Source: Pantoea eucrina
GTDB lineage: Bacteria > Pseudomonadota > Gammaproteobacteria > Enterobacterales > Enterobacteriaceae
DNA length: 64,000 nt
Reading direction: 5' to 3'
NCBI RefSeq assembly: GCF_002095385.1
Contig: NZ_MIPP01000019.1
Coordinates: 1 to 64,000, forward strand
Shown: positions 28,767 to 37,389 of the stretch, one piece after another
How positions within the stretch are numbered: the first letter of the stretch is position 1
Layout of the letters: each line of letters starts with the position of its first letter
The notes under the pieces: generated by a model
What the model saw: the letters and a program-made list of their open reading frames with translations, nothing else
The model's database searches: none
What the model was told of the DNA's origin: nothing
Made by a program: the position numbers and the translations under genes

Positions 28767-29108
28767 ATGAAAATGTTTAAAATTGCTGCTGTCGCTATTT
28801 TTGCCTTATCACTTTCGGGATGCAACAGTGAACCTTCAGAAAGTGATATTCAGCAGGCTGCACAAAAAAATATTGATGATACCAATGCGCAGGCGCGTAA
28901 AGTGATGTCCGGCAGCAGTATTAATAGTGAGAACATGCTTACTAAGCTTAACTCATTGCGTAAAATTGCCTGTGATCCAAACGGGAGTAATTCGCAATAT
29001 AAATGCAAAGTCGAATTAGACATCACTGCGCCGTTTGTTGGAAATCGTAAAAACATTGTCGAACTAAATGTTATCGATGATAACGGCGAGTGGCGCCTGG
29101 TTCAGTAA
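28767..29108 (+). CDS. Small lipoprotein of unknown function
   Basis: A 113-residue protein with a lipobox at LSLSGC (Cys19) and Asn at +2, so outer-membrane sorting is likely. The mature part is short, polar and has two Cys (ACDPNG and KCKVE) that may form a disulfide, then a small beta-rich end (NVIDDNGEWRLVQ). AAGGA stands seven bases before the ATG. It lies 100 bases after the larger lipoprotein gene and 60 before a membrane protein gene. The family is not recognised. Confidence 0.75.
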   Translation: MKMFKIAAVAIFALSLSGCNSEPSESDIQQAAQKNIDDTNAQARKVMSGSSINSENMLTKLNSLRKIACDPNGSNSQYKCKVELDITAPFVGNRKNIVELNVIDDNGEWRLVQ

Positions 29109-29168
29109 GAGAACCCGCATTCACTACTTTAATAAACCAATAATTTTAACACGACTCTGGAGTATATA

Positions 29169-29519
29169 ATGTCTGAACAGACGCAACCCGTCGATATTCG
29201 CCTGCACTCACAAGTTTCTACTATTAAAATCCTCTATATTCTGTTTGTGGTGGGATATTTCACTGGCGGCCTGACATCACTTATTGCGGTCGTTATGGCC
29301 TATATGAACCGCGGCGGGTCAACTGACTTTGAGCGTGCGCACTTTGATTATTTGATTAAAATTTTCTGGATCAGTTTTGTCACAATGATTGTTGCGCTGA
29401 TAACATGGGTCATGCTGATCGGTATGGTCATCGCACTCGCCTGGTTTGTCTGGTCACTCATTAAAATTATCAAGGGTGTTTCACGCCTTGGTGAAGGCAA
29501 AATGCCAACGCAGCGTTAA
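29169..29519 (+). CDS. Small inner-membrane protein, DUF4870-like
   Basis: A 116-residue protein with three hydrophobic segments (about residues 19-45, 62-85 and 86-102) and a basic C-terminal tail RLGEGKMPTQR. The segment HFDYLIKIFWISF and the pattern WSLIKIIKGVSRLGEG look like the DUF4870/Tic20-type small membrane proteins. CTGGAG precedes the ATG. It follows the two lipoprotein genes on the same strand, and the three could form one unit. Function unknown. Confidence 0.7.
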   Translation: MSEQTQPVDIRLHSQVSTIKILYILFVVGYFTGGLTSLIAVVMAYMNRGGSTDFERAHFDYLIKIFWISFVTMIVALITWVMLIGMVIALAWFVWSLIKIIKGVSRLGEGKMPTQR

Positions 29520-29805
29520 GATACCTGTGGGAGCAGGCTGTCTGGCCTGTTCCCATTGCTAAGCTTTCCTTTTATCTACTCCGCGCCACTCTCTTCTTCA
29601 ATCAACGTAAACCTTCGGTAGCGCATGCAAAAATGCCGCTTTAAAACCCGCCTGACTATCCTTTTCCCGGAATATGACTGTAACTGGTATTGCCATGTAA
29701 ATGTCCTATGCTATCACTGCGCTGTGCACAGCAGGCATTAACTACTCAGAGTATTGAGTTAACTTCGCGCCTTTTCAGCGGTTATAAGAGAGGGAACAGA
29801 GAGTG

Positions 29806-30921
29806 ATGTTTCATCTGATTTTCAGCATACCGGCTTGGTATGTTATCGCACGCTTCATTTTTCCGCTCGCTATGCCGTTACTTCTGAAAATTGTTTTATC
29901 TGTTGTAGTGCTCCTCGCGTCCCAGTATCTGTTGATTAGCCGTTTTACGTCGGGCGGCATCTTCTCACCTGAAATGCCCCGTGCGGTGATTATCCTGTTC
30001 AACTGGGCTTTCGGCACGGTTCTGTTTTTGGCGTTTACCCAAATCCTGATTGATGTTGTGGCAGTCAGTTCACTGCTGTTACGGCATCCGCTGGAGATTC
30101 CATCGGGAGTACGTTATCTGGCCGCGCTTTTTGCTATGGTACTGGCAACCATCGGCGTCTATCAGGCCATACGCGTTCCGCCAGTGAAAGAGGTGACCAT
30201 CCGCATTCAGGATCTTCCACCCGCATTTGAGGGCTATCAGCTCCTGCAGCTCACTGACTTACACATCAGCAAATTATTCAACGCTGCATGGACCTCCGCC
30301 ATGGTTAAGCGGGCGATGGCGCTGGATGCTGACCTGATCCTTGTGACGGGGGATGTCATTGATGGCACGCTGGCAAATCGCAGGGACGACGTTGAGCCGC
30401 TGAGAGGCCTGCAGGCGCCAGACGGCGTTTATGCCGTTACCGGCAACCATGAGTATTTTTTTGAGCAGCAACGATGGACCGATCATTTAGCGACGCTGGG
30501 ACTGCAACCTCTGCTGAACAGCCATATGGTCATCACGCGCGATGACTCAGCGCTCGTGATCGCAGGCCTGCCTGATATCTCAGCATCACGCAGAGATGCA
30601 ATGGCCCCTGATATTGAAAAAGCGCTGAAAGGTGCACCTGATAAGGCTCCGGTAGTATTGCTTGACCATCAACCGCGCAATGCCCGTCAAAATGCGGCTC
30701 ATCACGTTGATTTACAGCTCTCGGGTCATACTCACGGCGGGCTGATTGCTGGCTTTGATCGGCTGTTTTCGAAACCCAACGCGCGTTTTGTTTCAGGGCT
30801 TTATGATGTGGACGGCATGCAGCTTTATGTGAATAACGGAACCGCGCTCTGGCCGGGTATGGCGATAAGGTTAGGGCGCTACTCTGAACTTACGCGTATT
30901 ACGTTACAACGAAAAGAGTAA
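29806..30921 (+). CDS. YaeI/YkuE-like metallophosphoesterase with N-terminal membrane segments
   Basis: About 371 residues. Three to four hydrophobic segments fill residues 1-125. The calcineurin-like phosphoesterase domain follows, with metal-binding motifs LTDLHIS, VTGDVIDG, GNHEY, LLDHQPRN and SGHTHGG, all intact. E. coli YaeI is a related phosphodiesterase. The substrate is not clear from sequence. The start is either GTG at 29803 or ATG at 29806; GAGGGA lies upstream of both. Confidence 0.85.
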   Translation: MFHLIFSIPAWYVIARFIFPLAMPLLLKIVLSVVVLLASQYLLISRFTSGGIFSPEMPRAVIILFNWAFGTVLFLAFTQILIDVVAVSSLLLRHPLEIPSGVRYLAALFAMVLATIGVYQAIRVPPVKEVTIRIQDLPPAFEGYQLLQLTDLHISKLFNAAWTSAMVKRAMALDADLILVTGDVIDGTLANRRDDVEPLRGLQAPDGVYAVTGNHEYFFEQQRWTDHLATLGLQPLLNSHMVITRDDSALVIAGLPDISASRRDAMAPDIEKALKGAPDKAPVVLLDHQPRNARQNAAHHVDLQLSGHTHGGLIAGFDRLFSKPNARFVSGLYDVDGMQLYVNNGTALWPGMAIRLGRYSELTRITLQRKE

Positions 30922-31129
30922 TCGTCCGCCATTCCTTACGCTGATGTGGCGGTAGGGGACACTGTGAGTCTGCATGCCGGGCTCACGGCTGATTGATGAT
31001 CGGCAGTACAAGTATTACCTGTATGTTCTATTTAACATAATCATGATTATGCGCACTTAAAAGCGTGTAAGGCACAGCGCATATTCGCGCGTGCCTTACA
31101 CCTTGCCGGATAAGTTTATCTGCACCAGA

Positions 31130-32323
31130 CTATTTCGCCGTCAGCATGCCGTGCGGATCCAGCACATACTTGGCGGCTACGCCAGCGTCGAACTGGGCAT
31201 ATCCCTGCGCCGCTTCTTCAAGCGGGATCACTTTGGCATTAACGATTTTCGCAATCGGCAAACGATCGTGCAGGATGGCGTTCATCAGCTGCCGGTTGTA
31301 ACGCACCACCGGGGTTTGCCCGGTATGGAATGACTGCGCTTTAGACCAGCCGAGGCCGAACTTCAGGCTCAGGGAGCCTTCCTGTGCTGATTTATCGTGC
31401 GCGCCCGGATCTTCCGTCACATACAGACCCGGAATGCCGATATTACCGGCCACGCGGGTGATCTCCATCATCTGATTCAGCACCACCGCCGGCTGCTCCT
31501 TGCCAGAATGGCCGCGCGCTTCAAATCCGACGGCGTCGATAGCTGAATCGACTTCCGGCGTACCAGTGACCTGCGCAACCATCTCTCCCAGGCGGTCATG
31601 CTGACTCAGGTCGATCGGCACAAAGCCCATTTTCCTGGCGTGCTCCAGACGCTCTTTGTTGAAGTCACCTACCATAACCACCGCCGCACCGAGGATCTGT
31701 GCTGAGGCCGCCGCGGCCAGGCCAACCGGACCGGCGCCTGCAACATAGGTGGTTGAGCCGACGCCCACACCCGCGTTGATCGCGCCGTGAAACCCGGTCG
31801 GTAAAATGTCAGACAGCATGGTCAGATCCAGAATCTTCGCCAGTGCCTGGTCACGGTCAGGGAATTTCAGCAGATTAAAGTCCGCATAGGGCACCATCAC
31901 ATATTTCGCCTGCCCGCCTACCCAGCCGCCCATATCAACATAGCCAAACGCGCCGCCCGCGCGTGCCGGATTGACTGTCAGGCAGACGCCGGTATCGAGT
32001 TCACGGCAGCACCGGCAGCGCCCGCAGGCAACGTTAAACGGCACAGAGACAATATCACCGACGTTAAGCATCTCAACGTCAGCGCCCTTTTCGATAATTT
32101 CACCGGTAATTTCATGGCCGAGCACCATACCCGCAGGCGCGGTGGTACGTCCGCGCACCATATGCTGATCTGAGCCACAGATATTGGTGGAGAGCACTTT
32201 CAGGATCACGGCGTGCCCAATCTTCTTGCCGGCCGGATTAGCAAAGACCGGATCGGCAATATCCTGCACCTCGACTTTGCCTGGCCCCTGATACACCACA
32301 CCGCGGTTGGAATTTGCGCCCAT
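31130..32323 (-). CDS. fdhA: Glutathione-independent formaldehyde dehydrogenase (zinc alcohol dehydrogenase family)
   Basis: A 397-residue zinc-dependent dehydrogenase close to Pseudomonas putida FdhA (399). Catalytic zinc ligands are in NICGSDQH and GHEITGEI; structural zinc cysteines are in CGRCRCCRELDTGVC; the NAD site is GAGPVGLAAA. The long insertion GGAFGYVDMGGWVGGQ is typical of this subfamily. It oxidises formaldehyde to formate and may act on other aldehydes. The ATG at 32323 has GGAG eight bases upstream; the frame is open further but without a better start. Confidence 0.92.
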   Translation of the reverse strand: MGANSNRGVVYQGPGKVEVQDIADPVFANPAGKKIGHAVILKVLSTNICGSDQHMVRGRTTAPAGMVLGHEITGEIIEKGADVEMLNVGDIVSVPFNVACGRCRCCRELDTGVCLTVNPARAGGAFGYVDMGGWVGGQAKYVMVPYADFNLLKFPDRDQALAKILDLTMLSDILPTGFHGAINAGVGVGSTTYVAGAGPVGLAAAASAQILGAAVVMVGDFNKERLEHARKMGFVPIDLSQHDRLGEMVAQVTGTPEVDSAIDAVGFEARGHSGKEQPAVVLNQMMEITRVAGNIGIPGLYVTEDPGAHDKSAQEGSLSLKFGLGWSKAQSFHTGQTPVVRYNRQLMNAILHDRLPIAKIVNAKVIPLEEAAQGYAQFDAGVAAKYVLDPHGMLTAK

Positions 32324-32694
32324 AAAATCTCCATTATATGTTGATATGCACATTAACTGCCGGACACTTACGAAACCGTAAGATAATAAAGAGTGATGAC
32401 GCGTTAAATCTAATACGCAATAGTGCGTAATTAAACAGAGAATGGATTACGCGTGCCGGAGTTGTGACTGGCTTCATGAATGCAACAAGTGGATACACAG
32501 GAAAACCCATTAAATACATGTAGATAAATATATTAATTTTGAAATACCCGTGTTATGTCGCAAACTGACAGTACAATGTCGCACAGTGATACGCTATTAA
32601 TTAAAACAGTTATTCGGGCAGGGAATTATTATTATCTCATCTGCCATTTTCCTGCTTATATTTGAATAGAAGATAGCGTAATCAATCGCACGCA
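32324..32694. other. Gene-free gap between fdhA and blh
   Basis: The 371-base, AT-rich gap holds the upstream region of fdhA (minus strand) and the downstream region of blh. Apart from the direct repeats at 32555-32589 I see no gene and no clear terminator. Confidence 0.5.
32555..32589. repeat. Two direct 14-base repeats spaced 21 bases, in the fdhA/blh gap
   Basis: ATGTCGCAAACTGA (32555-32568) and ATGTCGCACAGTGA (32576-32589) differ at two positions and are offset by 21 bases, two helical turns. This is the usual layout of a paired activator or repressor site. They lie about 230 bases upstream of the fdhA start and 106 bases beyond the blh stop. Confidence 0.6.
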
Positions 32695-33507
32695 TTATTT
32701 ACGGTGCGGCGGTTTCTCAAACCACGGCGTGATCAGTAAATGCGGGATAGCGAGCGCGGCCAGCGCGGCAAACAGTGAACGCACGCCGGCGGTATCGGTA
32801 GGATGCATCATAAACATGATCAGTACCGCCAGCAAAATAGCTGCCGTCAGCACCGGCCAGACGGCACGCAGGTAGCCAGCGTAATGTCTGAACCCCAGCA
32901 AATCGCGCCGTTGGCGGGTCTGCGGTAGCGCATGCAGGATCAGAAAGCCTACAGAAAAACCGACAAAAGGCGGCAGAAGCAGCAATGCCAGCGTCCCGGC
33001 CAGCAGACGCCTGTCGCGCCGTACAATGCCTGTCAGCAACAGCGCTGCGGCGGTAAAGCCGCCCGCTATAGCCAGACCCGCAGTCACGCTATCCGGCATG
33101 GCAGATGCCAGCCCGGCCTGATGTAAAATCGTTCTGTACGCTGTCAGATGCAGCGCGGCAGGCGTTGCAATCAGACTGATGCCGCGCGCCAGTCGTTCAG
33201 CCAGAGAGCCGTGCGGCGCATCTTCCAGCGCAAAATGGATGGCAGAGGCGAGCAGAAAGCCCGGTAGCGCGATTGCCGGACGCCAGTGCCACCAGAACAG
33301 GCACAGCACAATCACTACGCCGTAACCTGCCAGAAAAGCGCACTGCTGTTCGCGCCTGACAATCTCAAGATCGCTTGCACCGTGCGCCATGCCGATAATG
33401 CCAATGGCCACGACGGCAAACAGCAGCTGAACCGGCAGCGGGCTGAAAGAGGCAGCCAGAGCTGCCCCCCAGAGCGTCAGCCAGCCGGTATGCTGCCGCA
33501 GGATCAT
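32695..33507 (-). CDS. blh: Brp/Blh-family beta-carotene 15,15'-dioxygenase
   Basis: A 270-residue membrane protein with about seven or eight helices. Conserved His/Asp blocks of the Blh family are visible: GMAHGASDLEIV (His42, Asp46), AIHFALEDAPHG (His91, Asp96, His99) and LHALPQTRQRRD (His192). The enzyme cleaves beta-carotene into two retinal molecules. Its ATG overlaps the stop of the rhodopsin gene (ATGA), so the chromophore-forming enzyme is translationally coupled to the opsin. Beta-carotene must come from crt genes elsewhere. Confidence 0.9.
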   Translation of the reverse strand: MILRQHTGWLTLWGAALAASFSPLPVQLLFAVVAIGIIGMAHGASDLEIVRREQQCAFLAGYGVVIVLCLFWWHWRPAIALPGFLLASAIHFALEDAPHGSLAERLARGISLIATPAALHLTAYRTILHQAGLASAMPDSVTAGLAIAGGFTAAALLLTGIVRRDRRLLAGTLALLLLPPFVGFSVGFLILHALPQTRQRRDLLGFRHYAGYLRAVWPVLTAAILLAVLIMFMMHPTDTAGVRSLFAALAALAIPHLLITPWFEKPPHRK

Positions 33508-34217
33508 ACCCGCACGGCACCATCGCGTTTTGCGTAGCGCAACGCTTTTTCCAGATTCGCCGCCGCGTAAAAGGCGTAGAAAACTTTGGCGATAATATCG
33601 AGAATCAGAAATGCCCAGATTGAAGCAGGATCAGAAATGATCTTCAGCCCTTCCGGCCCGATCAGAAATACCACCGGATAGATAAACCAGACTACCGTCA
33701 GCAGTGCCACGTTTTTGTTGTAGGTGCCTGCCAGTGCGCTGCCCCGCTCCGCCGCCATCGTACGCAGCGGTCCCCACAGCAGATAGATCACGCCGAGGAA
33801 TGCAGCGCAGGACCAGAGATACCAGACCCATTTTCCTGCTGCGGTTTCCGCCAGCGAGGAGACAAGGCCGGTCACAATCATCATCACATCCAGCACGATA
33901 ATAGCGGTCAGAAAGCCGCCCATCTCGCCTGGCTTGCCATGCTCATGAAAGGCCAGCATAACCAGCCCCGCCAGCAGAATCGGCGTGGTCACAGACCAGT
34001 CAGCATAACGCGCCATATAGACCGTCGTGCCGCTGTCCAGGGTGAGGTTGCCATAGCCAAACGCCATTGCCAGATACGCCGTAGCGGCAATAAAAGGCAC
34101 TGATGCATGCATCAGGGTGTGGTGACGGGAGGGAAACGTTTTACTGCCGGTGGCGTAAATCGCCAGTGATGCAAGCGCCATCACTGAAAATCCAATGAGA
34201 AATGCAGTCTGATCCAT
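33504..34217 (-). CDS. Microbial rhodopsin, light-driven proton pump type with DTG motif
   Basis: A 237-residue seven-helix opsin. The helix C motif RYADWSVTTPILLAG gives Arg70, the proton acceptor Asp73 and Thr77; the donor position (Asp96 in bacteriorhodopsin) is Gly84. This D-T-G set marks a clade that I recall includes Pantoea vagans rhodopsin, shown to pump protons outward. Helix F has WFIYP (Trp177, Tyr180, Pro181), and helix G has DIIAK with the retinal Schiff base Lys211 and counter-ion Asp207. GGAG precedes the ATG. It is first in a two-gene operon with blh. The acceptor Asp argues for pumping protons and not chloride or sodium. Confidence 0.95.
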   Translation of the reverse strand: MDQTAFLIGFSVMALASLAIYATGSKTFPSRHHTLMHASVPFIAATAYLAMAFGYGNLTLDSGTTVYMARYADWSVTTPILLAGLVMLAFHEHGKPGEMGGFLTAIIVLDVMMIVTGLVSSLAETAAGKWVWYLWSCAAFLGVIYLLWGPLRTMAAERGSALAGTYNKNVALLTVVWFIYPVVFLIGPEGLKIISDPASIWAFLILDIIAKVFYAFYAAANLEKALRYAKRDGAVRV

Positions 34218-34286
34218 GTTGATTGCTCCTGTACAGCGGCGTCATTATCACGCCCGCTGCGCTGCCATAGAAAATTAAAAGGTAAT

Positions 34287-34315
34287 GTTATATTCCGGGA
34301 GAGAATACGCTTAAA
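34287..34315 (-). promoter_or_regulatory. Putative promoter of the rhodopsin-blh operon
   Basis: On the minus strand TTTAAG (34315-34310) and TATAAC (34292-34287) are separated by 17 bases, about 70 bases before the rhodopsin ATG. The -10 box is good and the -35 weak. Confidence 0.5.
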
Positions 34316-34639
34316 GTATATGGCGCTATTTGTATTGTGCCATTATTCAAAGCCATGATGGTCTTCAGGATAAAGAACTGGCAAAAAGTATCGTCCTCCG
34401 CGGGACATTATTTGTTTTTAATCAGGCATAAAATGTAATTTTTTATGTAAAGAAGAGTATACAAAATAGACACTTGCGGTTTAATGAAACAGAAAGTTAA
34501 TTAATTTACTTTAAAATCAAAAACATAAATAGATGCTGCTGCACCAGCCTGATGTAGTGCACAAAAGGGATTGATGCAGGAAATTTATTTACCTGCATCT
34601 CTGATTTTCATTTTCTGCTATCAAAGCAATAACGCTGCT
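34316..34639. other. Gene-free AT-rich gap upstream of the rhodopsin operon
   Basis: About 320 bases with many A/T runs between the rhodopsin promoter and the stop codon of the DCC gene. No gene or clear terminator was seen. It is long enough to hold upstream regulatory sites for the rhodopsin operon. Confidence 0.5.
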
Positions 34640-35116
34640 TTAGCGTGCAATAAACCTTTCGGGGAAGTCGGGAGAGAGGTGCTTAACGTCGTCATAGCGG
34701 CCAAAAAGGCGATAGCGGTTGCGGGCAATAAGGTTATATATCGCGTTGCTTACCGCATCGGGGAAATAACGCAGCAGCGCAAAAATACGCCAGCGACTGT
34801 GAAGGTTTTTCATTACGCGACAGATTGCCTGGGCGCGCAGCCAGTGTCCGTTTTCACCAATCAGCACGATGGTGCGGATATCGTCAACGGGCATGCTGAC
34901 ATGACGCAGCAACGTTTTGCCCTCCTCACTCTGCACGGTGGCAAACCGTACCCGCCGATCCAGCCGGTGTCGCAGCAAAAATGCCACCCAGCCATTGCAG
35001 AGTTTGCACACGCCGTCGTAAAGCACTACCTGTTCACCAGGCCTGAGATAGGGAATAGTCATGTGAGCGCCCACGGGATGAAGCGGCGGCATCCTCCTGA
35101 CGCCGCCAGCCTGCAT
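34640..35116 (-). CDS. DCC-family (DUF393) thiol-disulfide oxidoreductase-like protein
   Basis: Up to 158 residues. The family signature YDGVCKLCNGWVAFLLRHR carries the DxxCxxC pair. The rest follows the DUF393 pattern (RVRFATVQSEEG, ICRVMKNLHSRW, LIARNRYRLFGR). The biochemical role is unknown; the CxxC suggests redox or metal binding. Its first possible ATG (35116) overlaps the stop of the molybdopterin subunit gene as TAATG, suggesting coupling; an internal ATG at 35062 would give a 140-residue protein that starts MTIPYLRPGE, closer to the family's usual N-terminus. It is the last gene of the pao-like unit. Confidence 0.8.
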   Translation of the reverse strand: MQAGGVRRMPPLHPVGAHMTIPYLRPGEQVVLYDGVCKLCNGWVAFLLRHRLDRRVRFATVQSEEGKTLLRHVSMPVDDIRTIVLIGENGHWLRAQAICRVMKNLHSRWRIFALLRYFPDAVSNAIYNLIARNRYRLFGRYDDVKHLSPDFPERFIAR

Positions 35117-37377
35117 TAATCGATCAACTTCTCCAGGGAAAGCGGCAGATCGCGAATGCGCTTGCCGGTTGCGTGATAGACAGCGTTACTGATAGCCGCA
35201 GCCATGCCGACAATACCCAGTTCGCCCACCGCTTTGCCGCCCATCAGCGTGGCGTGATGATCCGGTTCACCCACGTCGATAGTGATAATCTCCGGCACGT
35301 CAGCGTTGACCGCAATCAGATAGTCAGCGAGATTATTGTTCACGATGCGGGCGTTACGCGGATCGACCGCTCCACCCTCCAGCAGCGCCTGCCCGAGCCC
35401 CATCACCATTCCGCCAATCCACTGGCTGCGTGCAAGTTTGGGGTTGTAGAGCCTTCCGCTGTCAAAGGCAGAGACCATACGTCTGACGCGCACCGTACCG
35501 AAATCCTCGTCAACGCGCACTTCAACAAACTGGGCACCCCAGCTGTGTGAAGAAAATTCTTCCGGCGTGGTCATTCTCGACATCGAGTGCACCGCTTTAT
35601 CACGCTCCTCTGCACTTTCGTCCGGCTTAAAGGTACCGTCCGTTACCGCCAGCGTCTCTTCACCGCTCAGCCGCACCAGATCGCCCAGCGATACCGCCCG
35701 CTCCGGCTGACCTTTCAGGCACACGCCTCCTGCGCAGAGCGTCAGCTGCTCAGCGTCGGTCTGCGGGAACGGCGCATCGGAAGAAGCGCCTGCCAGCGCG
35801 TAGAGCCGGTCACGCAGCGCCACCGCCGTCTTATGCACGGCACCGGTCAGGTTGCCGGCCAGCTGCGAACCGCCCGCCACGCCGGCACGCGGCAGCCGGG
35901 TATCACCCAGTTCAACTTTAATGCGGGTAGAGTCAAGACAGAGCACTTCTGCCGCTGTCTGCGCCAGAATGGTGTAGGTTCCGGTGCCGATATCAGCACC
36001 TGCACTCTGCACCACCAGCTCACCCTGACTGTTGAGGATCAGGCGCGCCTCAGCCGGGGCTTTGTTTACCGGATAGGTTGCCGTTGCCATGCCCCAGCCT
36101 ATCAGCTCGCGGCCTTCGCGCATTGAGCGCGGTGCCATAGTGCGATCTTTCCAGCCGAACGCTTCAGCCGCTGCGCTGTAAGCCTCTTTCAGACGGCGCG
36201 TACTCCACGGCAGATTTTCCTGCGGATCCTGTTCTGCATAGTTGCGCAGACGCAGCTCCAGCGGATCGATACCCAGCGCATAGGCCATCTCATCCATCGC
36301 CACCTCAAGTCCGAACGCGCTCGGGTTCTCACCGGGCGCACGCATCCAGCCTGGCGTAACGGTGTTGATAGCAGCCACATAATGACGCGAATAGACGTTT
36401 GGCACATCGTAGATACGTCCGGTGACTTTGTTCGTCCCTTCCACGAACGTGTCAATGAGCGAGGTATCGCTCAGTCCTTCATGCAGGATCGCCAGCAGTT
36501 TTCCATCCTGTGCGGCACCCATCTCAATAGTCTGCTGCGTCGCCGGACGACCGCCCAGTCCGGTAAAGGTCTGCGGGCGCGACAGCGCCACTTTCACCGG
36601 ACGCGTCAGCGCGCGCGATGCCACGCAGGCCAGCGCCACATGGGTATAGGGCACGGGTTTTGATCCAAAACCGCCGCCCACATAGGGAGAAATCACCCGA
36701 ACCTGCTGCTGCTCAATGCCGAGCCATTCAGCTATTTCAGTCTGTGCTCCCATCACCCACTGGCTTGGCTCCCATACCGTGAGCGCATTATCCTGCCATG
36801 AGGCGATGCAGGCGTGCGGTTCCATCGGCATGTTATATTCACGCGGTGTGGCGTAGCAGCTTTTGATTTTCACTTCTGCCTGCGCCATCGCCTGCTGCGC
36901 ATTACCCATTTCAACGGTAGCGCTCTCCTGGCGCTCTGCTGCCGGATCGTCCATCCAGACCAGCGGCTTCGCTTCCTCATAGCGCACTTTCACGAGGCTG
37001 GCAGCCCAGGTCGCCTGCTCAAACGTTTCTGCCACCACCAGCCCGATGTTCTGACCGTTATGAATGATTTTGTCATCCTGCAGCGGTGTGTAGGTAGACT
37101 GCGCCGCGCCGCCGTCAGCAATGGCGGTGGGCTTGTTGATCTTCAGCGGATTGAGATGGGTATAAATCGCCACTACGCCAGGCTGCTGTTCCGCCTCTGC
37201 GGTGTCAATATCCATCATCCGGCCGCTGGCGATAGTGGACTGCACCACCACGCCATACAGCATATTCTCAGGCTGATACTCCGCCGCATAGCGCGCGGCG
37301 CCGGTGACTTTCACCACACCGTCGCCCCGACTGCGTCCGGCACCGAGTGCCTGATAGTTCTGTTCCTGCTTGTCCAT
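35116..37377 (-). CDS. paoC: Molybdenum cofactor-binding large subunit of aldehyde oxidoreductase (PaoC-like)
   Basis: A 753-residue xanthine oxidase-family large subunit; E. coli PaoC has 732. Visible blocks are YVGGGFGSKPVPYTHVAL (cofactor and substrate channel), WMRAPGENPSAFGLE, AGGSQLAGN, and near the C-terminus GKAVGELG with the catalytic Glu at about residue 719. Such enzymes hydroxylate aldehydes to acids with water as oxygen source. It binds molybdopterin cytosine dinucleotide in relatives. Thirteen bases separate it from the FAD subunit gene. Confidence 0.88.
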   Translation of the reverse strand: MDKQEQNYQALGAGRSRGDGVVKVTGAARYAAEYQPENMLYGVVVQSTIASGRMMDIDTAEAEQQPGVVAIYTHLNPLKINKPTAIADGGAAQSTYTPLQDDKIIHNGQNIGLVVAETFEQATWAASLVKVRYEEAKPLVWMDDPAAERQESATVEMGNAQQAMAQAEVKIKSCYATPREYNMPMEPHACIASWQDNALTVWEPSQWVMGAQTEIAEWLGIEQQQVRVISPYVGGGFGSKPVPYTHVALACVASRALTRPVKVALSRPQTFTGLGGRPATQQTIEMGAAQDGKLLAILHEGLSDTSLIDTFVEGTNKVTGRIYDVPNVYSRHYVAAINTVTPGWMRAPGENPSAFGLEVAMDEMAYALGIDPLELRLRNYAEQDPQENLPWSTRRLKEAYSAAAEAFGWKDRTMAPRSMREGRELIGWGMATATYPVNKAPAEARLILNSQGELVVQSAGADIGTGTYTILAQTAAEVLCLDSTRIKVELGDTRLPRAGVAGGSQLAGNLTGAVHKTAVALRDRLYALAGASSDAPFPQTDAEQLTLCAGGVCLKGQPERAVSLGDLVRLSGEETLAVTDGTFKPDESAEERDKAVHSMSRMTTPEEFSSHSWGAQFVEVRVDEDFGTVRVRRMVSAFDSGRLYNPKLARSQWIGGMVMGLGQALLEGGAVDPRNARIVNNNLADYLIAVNADVPEIITIDVGEPDHHATLMGGKAVGELGIVGMAAAISNAVYHATGKRIRDLPLSLEKLID

Positions 37378-37389
37378 ACAATTTCCCCG

